Assembly (NCBI GenBank): GCA_033807695.1
Contig: CM066300.1
Span: 1,116,001 to 1,180,000 of the forward strand
DNA length: 64,000 nt
Reading direction: 5' to 3'
Source of the DNA: Daedaleopsis sinensis
Taxonomy: Eukaryota; Basidiomycota; Agaricomycetes; Polyporales; Polyporaceae
The notes under the pieces were generated by a model, which made no database searches, was not told the DNA's origin, and saw only the letters and a list, made by a program, of their open reading frames with translations. The translations under genes and the position numbers were made by a program. Each line of letters opens with the position of its first letter. Within the stretch, counting starts at the first letter, position 1. Of this stretch, positions 12,831 through 24,347 are shown in pieces.

Positions 12831-13737
12831 CTGCGGGGGGGCAATTACTAGCAGACGTTGTAGGACCGTCCATCGCTCATGTCAACAGGTCCTCAGGGGA
12901 GACAAGGCCTCGGCCCTCAATGGCTTTCCACGATTCTCGTCACATGGAAGAACATAGGTAACTACAACTCGCGGCTTTTCACTGACGTTTCTTTAGCAAA
13001 TAAGTACTGGGCGATTGCATGCCGTGTGTAGGACCTTCAAGTCATATGCATTGCATTGTGACTGTGACGTTCGCTGGGACTTCTACTTCAAGCTGAGTCT
13101 GTGTGTCGTACTAGGTGCACGGGGCCCCACTTCTATGTAAGCGCTGTGCATGTGCGGACCCAGTAGATGTTGAACGTTGATTTCTCACTGGATGGTTTTT
13201 TATCTAGGATGCAGCACTCACGAGTCAGGAGGGTGTGTATAGAGTCCAGCTGCACTGTAGGCTGAAGAGGGAGCATTGCAAGCAGCTGGTCTCGCGACTT
13301 TGTCATATATGTGCGCGTGCCTGGGGACCCTGAATACCGCTGGGTATGATCATGATGGCAGTGGCTGCGTAACAGGGGTGGAGCTCGGAGAGTGGAGCTT
13401 CGCGCATAGTACCTCATCTTTCCGGGGGTATACACCTCCGTGCCAAGAACTCCCGGCCCTCTTCCTCCTACCACTTTACACTCACTGTTTCCCCCAGCTG
13501 CAGAGTCTGGACGTCTACCCCCGGCCGCTTCCACTCGCCCCGCGCGTTGCCTAGGCGTTACACGGTGTAATCACTCCCGGAGATTGTACAGCCCTCCGCT
13601 TCCCGCCTCAAAACCCAACATCAATCCGTCTCCGGGCTCCCAGAGTCCTACCACTATACGCCAAGTTTCTTGTCGCACCCCCCTACGTCTCCTGAGGCCT
13701 GAGTATCTGCCAAGTTTCGCGGAAGCATCTCTGCACC
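12831..13737. other. Intergenic, about 0.9 kb
   Basis: No convincing coding frame on either strand. It contains the 5' region of the kinase gene, with a C/T-rich stretch from about 13,430 to 13,735. No repeat or RNA gene seen. Confidence 0.5.
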
Positions 13738-15918
13738 ATGGCTATGAGCTCTCTCGCAGAATCACTCCTCCCTCAGCCCCCTTCGTTCCAGAAGAAGAAG
13801 GCGTATGAAATACACAAGGTCCTCGGTGTCGGTACTTTCGGCAAAGTCGTGGTATGTACCCTGCCAATGTGGTGCTCCGTGTCGCGTCTGGCCTGCTTTT
13901 AACGATCCTTGGTCTCACATTGCCTTCGCTATCATCAACGCGCGATCGTGCAGCGGGCAACATGGCACGTTCCCCCGGGCCAGATGAACGTAGCCCTCCG
14001 CGGCGCCGCCGGAGCTTCTAGCGACACAACTTCATCTCCGAGCAAGCCCTCGACACCGCGCTCAGACTCCAGCTCCAGTCTCACCCCCTCTGCACACCTC
14101 TCCGCGTTCACCAAGTCCACGAAGAACGGAAGCTCTAACAGCGACGAATACACCCTCGAGGTCGCGCTCAAGGTGATACCCAAGAAGAAGGTCAAGGGGA
14201 ACGAGAGCAGTGTCTGGGGCGAAATGGAGGTCTTGCGCGGGCTCGACCATCCCAATATCGTGAGTCTACGCCTGGCTCGCGACCAATTACGTCATAATTG
14301 ACCGTCCCTCCAGGTCAAGTTCTACGAGTGGTTCGAATCTCGCACCAAGTATTTTCTAGCGTTCGAGCTAGCGCAGGGAGGAGAGTTGTTTGAACGGATT
14401 ACGAAAAAGGGGAAATTCACGGAATCGGACGCAGTGCTGGTCCTTAAGTGCGTGTCTTCCTCTGGCTGCACTATATCTCTCGCATACGACGGTGCGGCGA
14501 ATGTCTTGATATTGGATGAGCGCTCACGCGCGCCGGCTCATAGATCAATATTGTCGGGTGTGAAGTATCTTCATGACCATGACATCGTACATCGCGATCT
14601 CAAGTGAGTCCATTCGTGGTCCGCGCATCCCCCGTCACTTAATGGTGTTAGACCTGAGAACATCCTATACCGAACAAATGACGAACACTCGGACATTGTG
14701 ATCGCTGATTTCGGCATGTGAGCCCAAGTCTGTTCCTATGCCTGAAACGACCTCATGACCACGACTATTTAGTGCGAAACACCTACACTCCTCGGATGAG
14801 CAACTACACTCGCTCGCTGGAAGCTTCGGATACGTTGCACCAGAGGTCCTCAATAAAAAGGGTCACGGCAAGGCTGTAGACATCTGGTCAACAGGGTACG
14901 TCGTAAACCGTCACTGCACACGTCGATGACATTGCGCTAAACGCAAGGGCTGCTGCAGAATCATCACCTACGTCATGCTCTGCGGCTATTCTCCATTCAG
15001 GTCTGACGACATGAAGGAACTCATCCGTGAGACGACGGAGGCCAAGATCGAGTTCCACGAACGGTATTGGAGCAACGTTTCTGCCGAAGGTATGCTTCCA
15101 ATCTCGACAGGACCGCACTCCAACTCACCATGCACGGCTTTGCATTCGCAGCGAAGGACTTCGTGAAGGCACTGCTCAAGCCGGATCCGCTGGAGAGGCC
15201 CACAGCTGAAGAGGCGCTCAACCACCACGTACGTATTCACCACCGCGTATAGCGAGACGACTGACTCACCGGCCTCTCACCCCAGTGGCTGACCTCACAC
15301 ATCCCCTCCAACGAACACGATCTCACCGGCCTGCGCGAGAACTTCGACCCACGCGCGCGCTGGCGCGCAGCGATCGCTAGTACGCGTGCCCTCCACCGGT
15401 TCAGCTCCAACTCCTCCCGCGCGAGCACGAGCAGCGGCGGGTGGCGCACGGGCACGGGCACCTTCATCGACTCGGACGACGACGGCGACAGCGCGAAGCC
15501 CGCGCAGCAGCAGACGCCCCTCGCGCCCGCGCCTGCGCCCGAGCACGTGCAGGACGACCCGGGCGAGAACGAGTATGTCACGGTCACCGCGCCCGACGAG
15601 GACGAGATGGCACGCGCGGGGCGGGCGGAGCAGCACACGGAGACGGAGACGGAGAAGGAGACGGAGAAGGAGCCCAGCGCCGCGCACGCGCTCCAGCACG
15701 AGGCGGACGCGCACGAGCCGCTGCACGAGAAGGTCCCAACGCCGCTGCACGACGACAACCAGGCCGAGGGCGCGCGGGGGGGCGGGCGCAGCACGCCCGA
15801 GCTGCCGATGCCCGGGTCGTTCGACGTGCCCGAGGAGGAGGCGCAGCAGCAGCATCACCACCACGGCTGGGAGGGCGGGTGGATGGGGCTGTTCAAGAAG
15901 CTGCACATCAGGCAATAA
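13738..15918 (+). CDS. Serine/threonine protein kinase, CaMK group
   Basis: Nine exons: 13738-13851, 13954-14259, 14314-14447, 14544-14603, 14652-14717, 14773-14895, 14959-15089, 15152-15228, 15286-15918; 1644 nt, 547 aa, in phase. The catalytic domain is complete: glycine loop GVGTFGKV, catalytic lysine in [50 protein letters not shown] and a closing HHWL. These match calcium/calmodulin-dependent kinases. Unusual is a Ser/Thr-rich insertion of roughly 60 residues between the glycine loop and the catalytic lysine. The 210-residue C-terminal tail is acidic and low-complexity (Glu/Thr repeats, a short poly-Gln/His run) and ends in a [10 protein letters not shown] patch. A calmodulin-binding helix is not obvious, so calcium control is inference. 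The 96-nt third intron is a multiple of three with no stop. Confidence 0.92.
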
Positions 15919-16216
15919 CACGTCGCCGTCGCCGTGTGCACCTATGGACTCTCGCGCCCTTGCGGACATTGTTTATAACGTCGAGTTATGCGGGCCGGCG
16001 TGGATGTGGATAGGATGGGCACGCCCTTTGTATATATGCTCGCTTGGATCACATACCTGCCGTCATCTAGTACAGCTCGGATAGCCCGAGCAGTTGCCAT
16101 GTTATATGTAGTAGAATCACCCGTGTGCGATATACGATTGGTGCGATATTCTACTTACTTGCAACACGGCGGTTGACAATGTTGTGCGCGATTGTGCGGC
16201 ACGTTCAACCTCGAGC

Positions 16217-18239
16217 TCAAGTACCACCTCCGGTACCTGTACCTGTTCCCGCGGCATCGGTATTGGGAGGATTGACTCCCATGTTGAAGATGTCCATCAT
16301 GTCCATACCGCCTTCCCCCGTCGGCCCGTTGAAGAAGTTGTCGGACAAGGACGCCATGGAGGTCATGTCAAAGTCGAAGGCCTCTCCTTGTCCTGGCCCG
16401 GCCCCCCCAGCAGCAGCCCCAGGTGCGTCGCCCGCTTGCGAGGTGCCCGCCGCGAAGCCAGCGAGTATCGTGCCCGGAGACGGCGCGTCTGTGGCCGCCT
16501 TCTGCAGGTCGGCTACTGACGGAGGGGCTGGGCCACCGCCGCTGCCGCTCGCGCTCGCGGGGGGCTGGCCCAGCGACGCGAAGATGTCCTCGCCCGCGCC
16601 CGCCGCGCCAAAGTCCGCGAGGAGGTCGTCGATCTGCTCCTGCTTCGGCTTGAGCGCGCCCCCGTCTGGCACGTCCGCGAAGAACGGCATGCCGACGTCC
16701 AGGTCGTCGACCTCGATCGGCCGGTCCGCCGAGCTCCCGAGCGCGCTGTCGGCCTGCGCTTGGCCGCCAGCGGGCCCGGCGATGTCCATGTCGATATCCA
16801 TGTCCGCGTCGAGCGTGAGGTCAATATCGACCGGGCGGTCCCCGAGGGCGGCCATGACGAGTTCCGGGGGCAGCGATGCGCGGGCCGAGCGCGGCGCGAG
16901 CGTCACGGGCGACGAGAGCCCGCTCGGGATCATCTCGTCCGGGTGGATGCGCAGCGCTGACGCGGACAGGTCGAGCTTGTGCGGGAACGCTGGGCGCGAG
17001 AGCGAGGAGAACGAGATCGTCGACTGGCGCCGCGCGGCCGCGAGCCCGGACATGCGTGGGCGCATGCTGCCTGCGCCGTCGAGGAGGGCGTCCGCCTGGG
17101 TTGATGGCGTGGGCGAGTCGGGGGGTGTGGTGGCGGCGACGACGGTGGCGGCGGGGACGGTGGGGGACGCTGCTCGTGCTGCGGCTGCGGCTGCGGATGC
17201 TGCCTCCTCTTCGGCTTTGAGACGCTGCTCTTCACGCGCGAGGTCGCGCTGGAGGACTGCAATCGCGCGGAGCTGGGTTGGATGCATGAGAGAGCGGCAG
17301 AGAAGGTGAGGGGGAAGGAGAGTCTTGTAACCAGACGTATAGGATCGTTCCTAATCGGGGCGCGAAAACCCGAAACAGAGAACCGAACCTAGCTATACGT
17401 CTGGTAAAATCCGTATAAACGGGTGGGGTTATCCCCAGAGCGCCTACGTCATATTCGACCGACGGGCCGCCCCGCGCCGCCCACTCGACCTGTTCAACAG
17501 CACATATATGCGCGTTGGGAGGCCCTGAGTGAACAATAATACCAACTACGCGGGCGAGACTGCAGAGGGTTCACTTGGAGGTCAATCTGCAGAGTGCCTC
17601 GCCGCTCCGAGTCTCTGAGTCATCTGCGGCTAGTGGGATGTCTCCTTAAAAGACACCCCCACCCGTCTATACGAAAGTCACCAGACGTTTAGGACGATTG
17701 TTTGCTCGAAATTCCGCCCAACGTCCTCTAATGGCTGGTTCGAGACCAAGGGAAGCACTAACCAGGTGAGATTCCATCGCGTCGCAGAGCTGGTCGTACT
17801 TGACGATTTCCCGGCCAAGCGAGGACATCAGGGAGCGTGGAGGACGTGGGGCATAGTGCTGTATACCTCTGCGTGGAGATCAGTCGGGCTTGAAGATGGG
17901 CGGAGGCAGGAGAGGATCACGCACAGTCTCTTCACGTCGGTGTAGAATCCGTAGACTTGTCCGGTTCTAACCACCGCGTTCTGAGCGAGCAGCCTTGGTT
18001 TAGAACTCGGGCTAAGAACGACACCTGTCACTTGCACATACCTGTAGACAGGCTGACAGCGCGGTGACCTCCTCTTCCAAGATACCGAGCGGCGGAGCGG
18101 GAATTGGGGGTGGGGGCATCGATGTGCTTGCAACAGTGGCACTGAGAGAGTCCTTGTCTGCGACTGAAGAAGGCTTGTTCGCGGAGGCATCTTTATTGGC
18201 GGATGTGTTGCGGTTGACCGGGCGTGGTCTGGGAGGCAT
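16217..18239 (-). CDS. Disordered nuclear-type protein, possibly Mediator-tail-like
   Basis: Three exons read leftward: 18239-18042, 17858-17763, 17272-16217; 1350 nt, 449 aa, every junction in phase 0. The joined N-terminal part carries a helical segment: SLGREIVKYDQLCDAMESHL runs directly into LRAIAVLQRDLAREEQRL. The rest is acidic and disordered (Ala/Pro/Gly/Asp), with repeated DxD and a DMMDIFNMG motif near the end. I do not recognise it firmly. The helix followed by an acidic tail recalls fungal Mediator tail subunits of the Med2 type, a guess only. The second intron is 490 nt, about eight times the usual size here, and holds the MITE-like element at 17,393-17,692. It is divergent from the UVRAG 5' copy with 372 bases between the starts. 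Confidence 0.65.
17393..17692. mobile_element. MITE-like element with 36-bp terminal inverted repeats
   Basis: The left end (17,393-17,428, starting CTATACGTCTGGTAAAATCC) and the reverse complement of the right end (17,657-17,692, starting CTAAACGTCTGGTGACTTTC) match at 30 of 36 positions by eye, including a perfect GGGTGGGG at the inner end. The 300-bp body has no ORF. It lies inside the second intron of the minus-strand gene. A further half-end (ACCAGACGTATAG, 17,330-17,342) sits 50 bases to the left. I cannot see a clear target-site duplication; a TA duplication is possible. Confidence 0.7.
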
Positions 18240-18611
18240 TGTCGAGGACGAAGCGAGTGATGGACGAGGCGAAAGACGTAAGTAAGTCAGGAAGGAGAGT
18301 GGAAATGCAGACGGAGCTGTAGCCTGTGGCTACTAAGTCCGCGCTCCCGGCGCCTCCGCGCGCGCGAACACGGGCGTCAAGGCGCTCCCTCTCATCTACC
18401 TGCATGCACTCCGTCCCTGGCACCGACTGCTCTCAATATTCACGGCGGCGGAGACGGCGACCTTGACCGCGCACACCGACGGATATCCTCTATTCTACTC
18501 CTAGGTCACTCGTTCTATCTAGATATCTACTTTACGCCCTCTAGAGTGCTTGCAACAACACCTCAATAACCCCCGGCCTCGCCTCGTCCCTCTTCAACAA
18601 AGATTCCACCC
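18240..18611. promoter_or_regulatory. Divergent promoter between Mediator-like gene and UVRAG 5' copy
   Basis: 372 bases separate the two divergent start codons. The same sequence recurs with small changes ahead of the full-length UVRAG gene (about 28,134-28,519), so it is part of the duplicated block. No canonical TATA box is obvious; C/T-rich tracts precede the UVRAG start. Confidence 0.55.
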
Positions 18612-20268
18612 ATGCCTTTGTCGTCCATGTCCTCATGGAATGCGAGCGACGCTGATATTAATTTGTATGCAACATCTACTTTGCCGGTGAGTCTGTTCAC
18701 TGCTCCTCGTTGGGCCCACCCAACCTATACTCCCCCGAACCAGCGCCGCGTTCGCCACATTGCCTCCCTACAAATTCGCAACCTTACGCCGTTCCCCGCG
18801 CGTGACGCGCTTGCGTCCGCACTCACGAAACCGTCAGAACAACCCCAGTTCACACCCTTTGGCCATCTGTCCGACGACCTTGATGTCACGCTTGGGAGGA
18901 AGCGAGGGCGGCGCATCTCCGCTGCTAGCTCTATCCACTCCGGCCCAAGAGGGCACTCCGAAGATGGAACGCCTGGAAGCCTAGACCGTTCCGGAGAGCC
19001 TACGATCAGAAGGAGAACATCTTCTAGGGCTAGTATACCGCCTTCCACATCTGCAGGCTCCTCCTCCAGTCCCAGGCTCACGCGACATTCTTCCAATATC
19101 GGAACCACACAGGGCGGAAGACCCACCCATCACCCTCGTACGCTGTCTGTCGCGTCGTCACACTCCCACCACGCCCCCTCTTTGACTTCCGCCATATCCG
19201 GCGACTTGGGCACCTCGACCTCTTCGTTCTTCCCGGACTTGCTTCGGGACACGTCCCAGAAGAACTTGGAGAAGATTCTGCAGACCCGTCTGGTGGAGAC
19301 GTTTGTCACGATCACTTTGCTCTCCGGTGGCCCTGCTACCCAAGCAAGCGCCTCTCCTTCCTCCTCCCGGTCCTCCAGCCCGTCTCGCGCCTTGAAAGAT
19401 AAGCTGGCATCGGCCTCACATATCATCTCGAGAAGGGGCACCGTGGGCGCGAACGGGGTCCCCGCATCTCTGCGTTCACCGACCACTCCCACACGCCCCG
19501 ACGCGTCGAAGCGTGCGTTCGCCGGACATGGGAAGGCGGCGTCGGTCTCACTACCGAACGGCGGCAAGTCTCCAAAGTTGCCGTCGACACCCTCGCCGCA
19601 GAAAGCACGGTTTCCTACATCAGTCTCTTCCCAGTCGACCTCCGCCTCGACCCCTCCGTCCAACAGCTCGCGAGACTTACCCGGCGACGGTTTCCCCGTA
19701 CCCGACTACATCTCTCCTATCCACTGGCCCTCGACGAATCCGGTGTTCCCGCTGAACAGGGATGAGTTCGCGCCCGGCACCGACCTCAGTGGCGCGAAGA
19801 TACGAGTCGAGGTTTGGGGGCGAGCAGGCGCGGAGAGCTTAGGTTCTAGCATTCTCCGATCAACCGACAGTTCTCGACACGTCCGAGACACCAAAGGAAA
19901 GGGCAAGGCGACGCAGCACGATCACGCGGAAGGAGAGGCGGAGTGGAAAGTGCTGCAGTCATGGGAGGTTGTCCTCAATGAATTGAGACCTGTGCCCCAA
20001 GAGGTAAGTAGGGCACACGTACATGCATTTGACAAAGACACGAGTCGCTCACGCACTTGCGTCACCAGCTCGCTCAACATACCGCGCACATGCCGTCAAA
20101 TACCCTCCTCGTCACTCTGTCGACGGGGGAGACGCTTTACGTTCCTCCACGCTCTCTGCGATCTAGGTCACAGTCGCGCGCACCGTCTCCCAATGCTGGC
20201 TACAACTCGGATCCAGAAACCGACGTGCAGCGGTCGGTCTGCGGTCGCCCAAGTCGATCCTGGACACC
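18240..20268 (+). repeat. Segmental duplication, copy A (2.0 kb)
   Basis: Direct repeat of about 28,134-30,195, offset 9,908 bases measured between start codons. By eye only about a dozen substitutions are seen over 1.5 kb of exon sequence. Homology ends after a 19-base deletion (near 20,231) and about 40 further bases. Confidence 0.88.
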
Positions 20269-20362
20269 GGGACGTGAGCGTGGGCGGCGTAGAATATCGC
20301 GTGTACATAGGCGTGCAATATATCTCGTTTCCCGTGAAGAGTCGGCTGTGGCGCCCCACTAG
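18612..20362 (+). pseudogene. UVRAG/Vps38 gene, truncated 5' copy
   Basis: Matches exons 1-3 of the complete gene at 28,520: exon 1 at 18,612-18,686, exon 2 at 18,744-20,003, then exon 3 from 20,069. The protein is the disordered N-terminal half (Ser/Pro-rich, with RRVRHIASLQIRNLTPFPAR and SPIHWPSTNPVFP motifs) up to ETDVQR. There a 19-base deletion shifts the frame and the sequence then leaves homology, ending at a stop near 20,362. The central coiled coil and the conserved C-terminal domain are absent. It keeps the promoter and an undamaged frame up to the break, so a truncated product of about 540 residues could still be made. It is probably non-functional as a PI3K subunit but could compete for partners; that is speculation. 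Confidence 0.8.
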
Positions 20363-21534
20363 CGCACGAATAGGGAGGCTGCGATGTCCCGGATCGATCT
20401 CTTGCCTCTGTACCCTCAGAGGAGACTGGGTTGTCTTGGAACGTACGCAAAGTATGGTACGGTCCCCAGAGGCCAGTGGGTGCTCGGTGGGTGTTCTAGG
20501 AGGTAGTTTGTTTGGTCTTCCTTGAAGTGCGCTGCGTGGCTGATCCTCGGGCACACAAACTAGCAGCTCCCCTGAGCCTGTGTATACAGTGCACAGACTC
20601 CTTTGGACACTCCGAGCACTGCTACAAAGACCTCTGCACATCGCACATGTGCTACAAAAGCGAGATTGAGCGAGTAGGACGACTCGAGCGCTTCTCATGA
20701 TCCTCCTGCCCATCACCGCGTAATTAGACGACATTGATGGTGCGGGCTCTCGTACACATCGCGCGGTGAGAATCAGCTGCACACCGTTCTCGTTGAGGTC
20801 CGGCGCATGCTGGACTTCCATTACACGGCGTGCACATTTCACGTTAAAATCCACATGTATTAGAACACTGAGAGCGAGCTACATCGACTAATACACTTTA
20901 ACACGATGTATTGACTCTCGCACAGTCGCAATCCCGGCGGCGGATACACACTCGGGATGCTGATGCAGGGACCATGGCGACAAGGCGGCAAAGATACTCA
21001 CAGACGGCTGATGTCCCCGGCTTCAGAATCATAGGACCGTTGGATGCGTAGCGCGAGGCATGTCGCGAAGGGTAGAGGTCGGGCTGCGAGCTGAGCGGCC
21101 GGGACTCCAGTGCATGCCATGGAGCACGAGCAGTGCCATCAGCAGCACATGCCAGTGCAGGGCCTGTCAGAGAGTGAGGAGGCGGCGGAGCAAGCTGGAC
21201 ATCGAGTACCGGAAGTCGGGGATCCGCCTGCACAGCTGCAAGAGCGAGCAGTAAGTCACCGGCGGGTGCAGAACTTGAATATAAAGTCGCACTCACATGA
21301 TGCAACCACTCGTGCATTGATCATCAGTGCACACCGTGGAGCACAGACACCTCCGAGTCATCAGCAGCACATGCGAGTGCTGGGCATGTCATGGAGCGAG
21401 GAGGTGATTGAACGAGTGCGCAGTAAGTACAAACTGCGTGCACAGGATCATCAAATCACGCTCACTCGCATGCCATGACACAGTGACAGGGTCCATGGAT
21501 GTCTCCTCCAAGCTCTGCTTGAGCATTCAGCCTG
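20363..21534. other. Start of the 7.9-kb interval between the UVRAG copies
   Basis: No recognisable coding sequence. Imperfect repeats resembling CATGCCAGTGCAGGGC / CATGCGAGTGCTGGGC occur at about 21,130-21,400 and look like diverged forms of the tandem repeat that follows. Confidence 0.4.
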
Positions 21535-21868
21535 TGTGCGAGGCATGTCATGGAGCGAGGACTCGGAGGTCGAATCAATGAAGCGAGATAGGATGGGCAT
21601 TGAACACCCACTCTCATGTGCTCAGAGAGATCATGTATCGAGACGCGAGCTGTGCGAGGCATGTCATGGAGCGGGGAAGTCAAGTCAACGAAGCGAGATA
21701 GGATGGGCATGAACACCCACTCTCATGTGCTCAGAGAGATCATGTATCGAGACGCGAGCTGTGCGAGGCATATCATGGAGCGGGGAAGTCAAGTCAACGA
21801 AGCGAGATAGGATGGGCATGAACACCCACTCTCATGTGCTCAGAGAGATCATGTATCGAGACGCGAGC
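21535..21868. repeat. 109-bp tandem repeat, about three units
   Basis: The phrase GAACACCCACTCTCATGTGC begins at 21,602, 21,711 and 21,820, giving an exact 109-base period. The last two units are nearly identical; the first is partly diverged. Confidence 0.9.
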
Positions 21869-21904
21869 CATACAGTGCCAGGGTGATTGAGGAGTCGCAC
21901 TCAC

Positions 21905-22759
21905 CTGGAACAGCCTCCCCAAGTTGTCGAGCTCCATGTCCCATCTGTTCGTGCTGGATACTTGCTGACGTTGACAGATGTCTGCAGTGCGAGAAAGGAG
22001 GAGGTGGGAAGAGTGCAAGCCTGTGGAGACGAGGTAGAATCCTTTGAGTTTGCAGGCTCGGGATATCGTCGGTCAGAGAGGAGCATGGTGTCGGGGAGAG
22101 ACAGTCGGCATGCAACGCGTGTCGCGTGGTGCTCTGGGAGTCTAGAGACACACTCCCACGCATCCGATAGCGACAGTCGAGGCCAAGTCTGCCACGTAGC
22201 TTTAGCGCGGAGTGTAATTACACCCGCGTGTTGGCGGAGCGGCCAGCCGCCGCCGATGATTCCACCTGCAACTTCAGGAACCAGCAACTGTACCACATAG
22301 TGGTCGAGAGAGGGAGCCACCACACACTACTTTGAATGGTTCCGTTTACACAAATACTTACCTGGAACTTGAAGTTTCAAGTCTTCCGGGACCGGGTTGT
22401 CGCCGTGGCATTGGGCTTGATTCCAAAGGTGCAGCAGCGCAGGTCTGAAAGATATCCTCCGTAGTTCAACATTGAGGTGATAGCCTAAGCGGTGGTGGGA
22501 GGACAATGCGGAGCGTGTGAGAATGTGCAGTTTCACCTGTTTTGGTACCGAGCACAGCCGCGTCATATCATCCATCCCAATATGGGCATGCAAGCGCTCT
22601 TGGACACGGAGATGTCGTCTCGCTCGTTCACTGTCTCCCCAGCACCTCGGCGACCATTCACTGGTAAATAATATCTAAAGCCCTCACTTTTGCCTCGAGT
22701 GTCAGAGTACACCAGAGCATAACAATCTCTAATGGAATTTGTTGACAGATTGTGCTCAT
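21905..22759 (-). CDS. Unrecognised multi-exon gene (tentative)
   Basis: Coding-like stretches with good splice signals run leftward from an ATG at 22,759. The first exon reads MSTICQQIPLEIVMLW and continues with an F-box-like look (IPLEIV). After a very short putative intron come ERLHAHIGMDDMTRLCSV and VELRRISFRPALLHLWNQAQ, ending DLKLQVP at a strong donor (CAG/GTAAGT, 22,362). A following exon from 22,265 reads GGIIGGGWPLRQHAGVITLR. Another ends at a strong CAG/GTGAGT donor at 21,905 beside the tandem repeat. I do not recognise the protein. The 31-nt intron needed near 22,680 is too short to trust, so a frameshift or a different start is possible. It could be a relic. Confidence 0.3.
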
Positions 22760-23250
22760 GGACTGTGCGGAGTACTACTATCTCGCCGCACATAGAGTTT
22801 GTCTCTTGCGTAGGACCACTATCAAAATCTGCTGACACGTAGCATGGACATATAAAATGACTCTCCGCTCATTATTCGGGATATATTTCGCAGCCCAAGT
22901 CGTCCGGATCTTCCGGGACCGCTAGAACGACCGCTTCGACGGATGTGCTCCTCGAGCCCCAGCCCCCCGAAATTACGACCCCAATCTCGACCTAAAACAC
23001 CGCCAAGACAGCCAAGCGCTCGCTAAGCCAAGCGCGAGCACCCTGGCCCTGACGCGAGCGTGAAGAGCGGGATTGGAACAATCAGTCCATATTGCTTTTC
23101 CCTCCGCCTCCGCCCCATGATTACCTTCCTCCCTCCCCAATTTCCGTGTCGCTCGCTGGTTGGTGGAGCCACCCGAGAGACGTGACGTACTGTGTACGAG
23201 TTCCGGGAGTCGGAACACGGGAGTACTACGCACGGGCCATGCTGCGTGCG

Positions 23251-23259
23251 TATAAGTAG
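23251..23259 (+). promoter_or_regulatory. TATA-like box
   Basis: TATAAGTAG lies 154 bases before the ATG at 23,405, with a pyrimidine-rich stretch between them. This is the layout usual for strongly expressed fungal genes. Confidence 0.4.
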
Positions 23260-23404
23260 TGCCCCGCACAACTATGTTCTGGCAGCGCTCACCTCCTCTC
23301 CACTCCGACTCCACTCTTCCCTCCCCATCTCGCATCTCAATACCCCTTTGTGCCCACTGTCTACTCTGCTCACACTTATCATCCCAACGACTGCTGACCG
23401 CAAT

Positions 23405-24347
23405 ATGGGTGAGTTGTTCTTGGTACCTGGGGGATCTCCGATTTACTCACTTTCGACTATTCCGCCAGGTACACGAGCTTGCTGTGCAGCGCACTGGCAC
23501 GCACGTCGGCTGCGTGTTAGTCTCCACCAACACTCCTCGTTTTTATTGTTCATCCACTGACAAGGCACACAGGTCACTACACGGTGCCAATCATCCCACG
23601 AGTGAGTCTATCTCCGACAGGCCATGTCTGAAGCAACAGACTGACATACTACTCGGCGTTTGCTAGGTACATACATAAACGGCTACTACTCGGTCTTCAG
23701 ACCCAATCAGCTCGACGCGAAGCTCCCCGGCTCTGCAACACCGTACGTACTTTTCTCTCCGCGTCCGACGTTCAATCTCACCACCCACGCAGAGTCCCGC
23801 CTCCCGGCATATTGCTCGCATGTCGTGTGCTCCACCTCGGGCGTGTCCACCGTCCCGCCGGGATCCCAATATGGTGAGTCCTCGAGTACGACGCATGGTG
23901 GCTTTCACGTTCCGAGCGCGGTCTGCGCGCCGCGACGATGTCGACGTGTTCTCCCGCGGAGCCGGCGACCTTCGGGGCGTGCGCACGCGAGCCCCGCACT
24001 CATCATAGCGGGAGTCTGGCGCGCGCGCGCTCCTTCCCGAGCCCCGCCGCTTCGTCCGGGTGAACACATCTGGAACTTACGCCCACGGACCCCGTGTGTG
24101 TACCATCATCGAGCACTGTGCACGCCTGCGGTGTTTTTGTGTGAGCTGTGCCACTTGCTGTCTACTAACGGTACCTTCGCGTCCTGTTGCCAGCGAAGTG
24201 ATCGCCCGACCAGTCCATGGGCGCTGCGACGATACAGCCGACGTGTCGGCGCCGCAAGTTCAAGAGTGTCGAGCCCCGACCACGGCCGACCACGTACCGC
24301 AGATTTACGCTGTCGCCCCATTCCGGACATGCTGCACGCTGCAACTG
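23405..24347 (+). CDS. Candidate multi-exon transcript, function unknown
   Basis: An ATG whose next base is followed at once by a GTGAGT donor is preceded by a TATA-like box. Downstream, intron-like GT-AG stretches recur: 23,409 to a CCAG acceptor near 23,470; one ending CACACAG near 23,571; GTGAGT near 23,610 to GCTAG near 23,666; GTACGT near 23,743 to CGCAG; and GTGAGC near 24,141 with a perfect CTAAC branch site to CCAG near 24,194. Joining the exons gives an open frame of about 190 codons, but it is Arg-rich with no known domain, and the frame closes in the next exon. It may be a spliced non-coding RNA, a fast-evolving gene or a decayed gene. Confidence 0.25.

Noticed and set aside
16125..17309. 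394-residue plus-strand ORF
   Set aside because: It mirrors the minus-strand exon at 16,217-17,272, which has a helical start, in-phase upstream exons and a coherent acidic tail; the plus ORF has no such support.
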